Assembly (NCBI GenBank): GCA_038316995.1
Contig: JBBQAZ010000008.1
Location: forward strand, 1 to 29,802
DNA: 29,802 bases
Direction: 5' to 3'
DNA from: JAXHNE01 sp038316995
Lineage (GTDB): Bacteria; Patescibacteriota; Saccharimonadia; Saccharimonadales; JAXHNE01
Shown: piece by piece, positions 29,275-29,802 of the stretch
How positions within the stretch are numbered: the stretch's first letter is position 1
Layout: each line of letters opens with the position of its first letter
Program-made: the position numbers and the translations under genes
The notes under the pieces: generated by a model
What the model saw: only the letters and a program-made list of their open reading frames with translations
Database searches by the model: none
What the model was told of the DNA's origin: nothing

Positions 29275-29802
29275 ATGCTGACGTTTAAGTACACTGCACG
29301 TGATTCAGCAACTGGCCAAAAAATAAAAGCCGAAGTTCAAGCTGACAGCGAACAAGCAGCAGCAAAATTAATCCACGACCAAGGACTTTCGCCACTTAGC
29401 ATAGAGGCTGTTGGTGCCGGTGGTGGACTAGGCGGCTTTTTTAACAAGGTCAAGATTAAAGATAAGATTCTTTTTTCACGGCAGCTATCGACACTCATAA
29501 ATGCTGGTTTACCATTAGTGCAAAGCTTGCGCAATGTTGGCGCCCAAACTACTAGTAAGCCGCTTAAAGTCGTCGTGAACGACGTTATTAGTAATGTTGA
29601 AGCCGGTAGCTCATTTTCGGCTGCTTTATCAAAACACCCTAAGGTGTTTAACCAGATCTTCATCAGTCTCATTGCGGCCGGTGAAACCTCAGGAACTCTG
29701 GACGATTCGCTAGAACGGCTTTCAATTCAGCAGGAAAAAGATGCAGAGATTGTTAGTAAAGTGCGCGGGGCTATGGTGTATCCGATAATCGTTCTGGTTG
29801 TA
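29275..29802 (+). CDS. pilC: Type IV pilus inner-membrane platform protein PilC (partial, cut by window edge)
   Basis: The first 176 residues are present; the rest lies beyond the window. PilC (GspF family) is the membrane platform that PilB and PilT turn to add or remove pilins. The N-terminus MLTFKYTARDSATGQKIKAEV and the first GspF domain (FSRQLSTLINAGLPLVQSL, then IFISLIAAGETSGTLDDSLERLS) are characteristic, and the first membrane helix is just beginning (GAMVYPIIVLVV). AAAGGAG lies seven bases ahead of ATG 29275. The usual length is about 400 aa. Confidence 0.94.
   Translation, partial: MLTFKYTARDSATGQKIKAEVQADSEQAAAKLIHDQGLSPLSIEAVGAGGGLGGFFNKVKIKDKILFSRQLSTLINAGLPLVQSLRNVGAQTTSKPLKVVVNDVISNVEAGSSFSAALSKHPKVFNQIFISLIAAGETSGTLDDSLERLSIQQEKDAEIVSKVRGAMVYPIIVLVV

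Noticed and set aside
1..29802. Alternative genetic code (UGA as glycine) as in some CPR lineages
   Set aside because: Several genes end in TGA at the expected length, and conserved proteins contain no in-frame TGA.

Overview
The window reads as a stretch of a Patescibacteria (CPR) chromosome, most likely a Candidatus Saccharibacteria (TM7). The reasons are: compact, moderately AT-rich gene order with short spacers; a pilM-N-O-x-B-T-C type IV pilus (T4P) operon; RNase J beside FtsK; several near-consensus sigma70 promoters placed so close to the start codon that the mRNA would be leaderless; and a group of large, unfamiliar secreted proteins. TGA is used as a stop (for example at the ends of the first gene and of the gene ending at 6291), so the UGA-glycine code of Gracilibacteria/SR1 does not apply. 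The lineage call is inference from gene content, not from a marker-gene tree.

Layout. 1-2.7 kb: family-4 uracil-DNA glycosylase and RNase J. 2.7-2.9 kb: a non-coding segment able to form a pseudoknot and a long imperfect hairpin. 2.9-5.4 kb: a strong leaderless promoter, a 76-aa acidic protein and FtsK. 5.4-6.3 kb: an unrecognised His-rich protein with a palindrome over its promoter and a terminator-like hairpin in its first codons. 6.3-8.7 kb (minus strand): three pilin-like genes. Their promoter shares its -35 region with that of the divergent rpsF-ssb-rpsR-orf-efp-tlyA cluster (8.75-11.7 kb). 11.7-13.5 kb: a degenerate phosphoribosyltransferase convergent with the GTPase YchF. 13.6-16.7 kb: a lipoprotein, apolipoprotein N-acyltransferase and a membrane-anchored CAP-domain protein. 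16.8-23.4 kb: two tandem copies of a two-gene surface module. 23.5 kb to the end: the T4P machinery pilM, pilN, pilO, an 83-aa protein, pilB, pilT and pilC (cut by the window edge). No gap longer than 300 bases lacks a gene, and I saw no tRNA, rRNA, insertion sequence or CRISPR array.

How it fits together. Half of the window concerns the cell surface. The minus-strand operon supplies pilin-like subunits, and the plus-strand operon supplies the assembly platform (PilM/N/O/C) and the extension and retraction motors (PilB/PilT). Between them lies the most unusual part: a duplicated module of one small membrane-anchored helical protein plus one ~890-aa secreted protein. The two secreted proteins share a ~328-residue C-terminal domain and Ig-like repeats but have unrelated N-terminal heads, and the duplication extends into the promoter. 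The layout suggests interchangeable adhesins linked to the pilus, which would suit an episymbiont that must attach to a host cell. That function is inference; the duplication, the shared domain and the promoter match are visible in the sequence.
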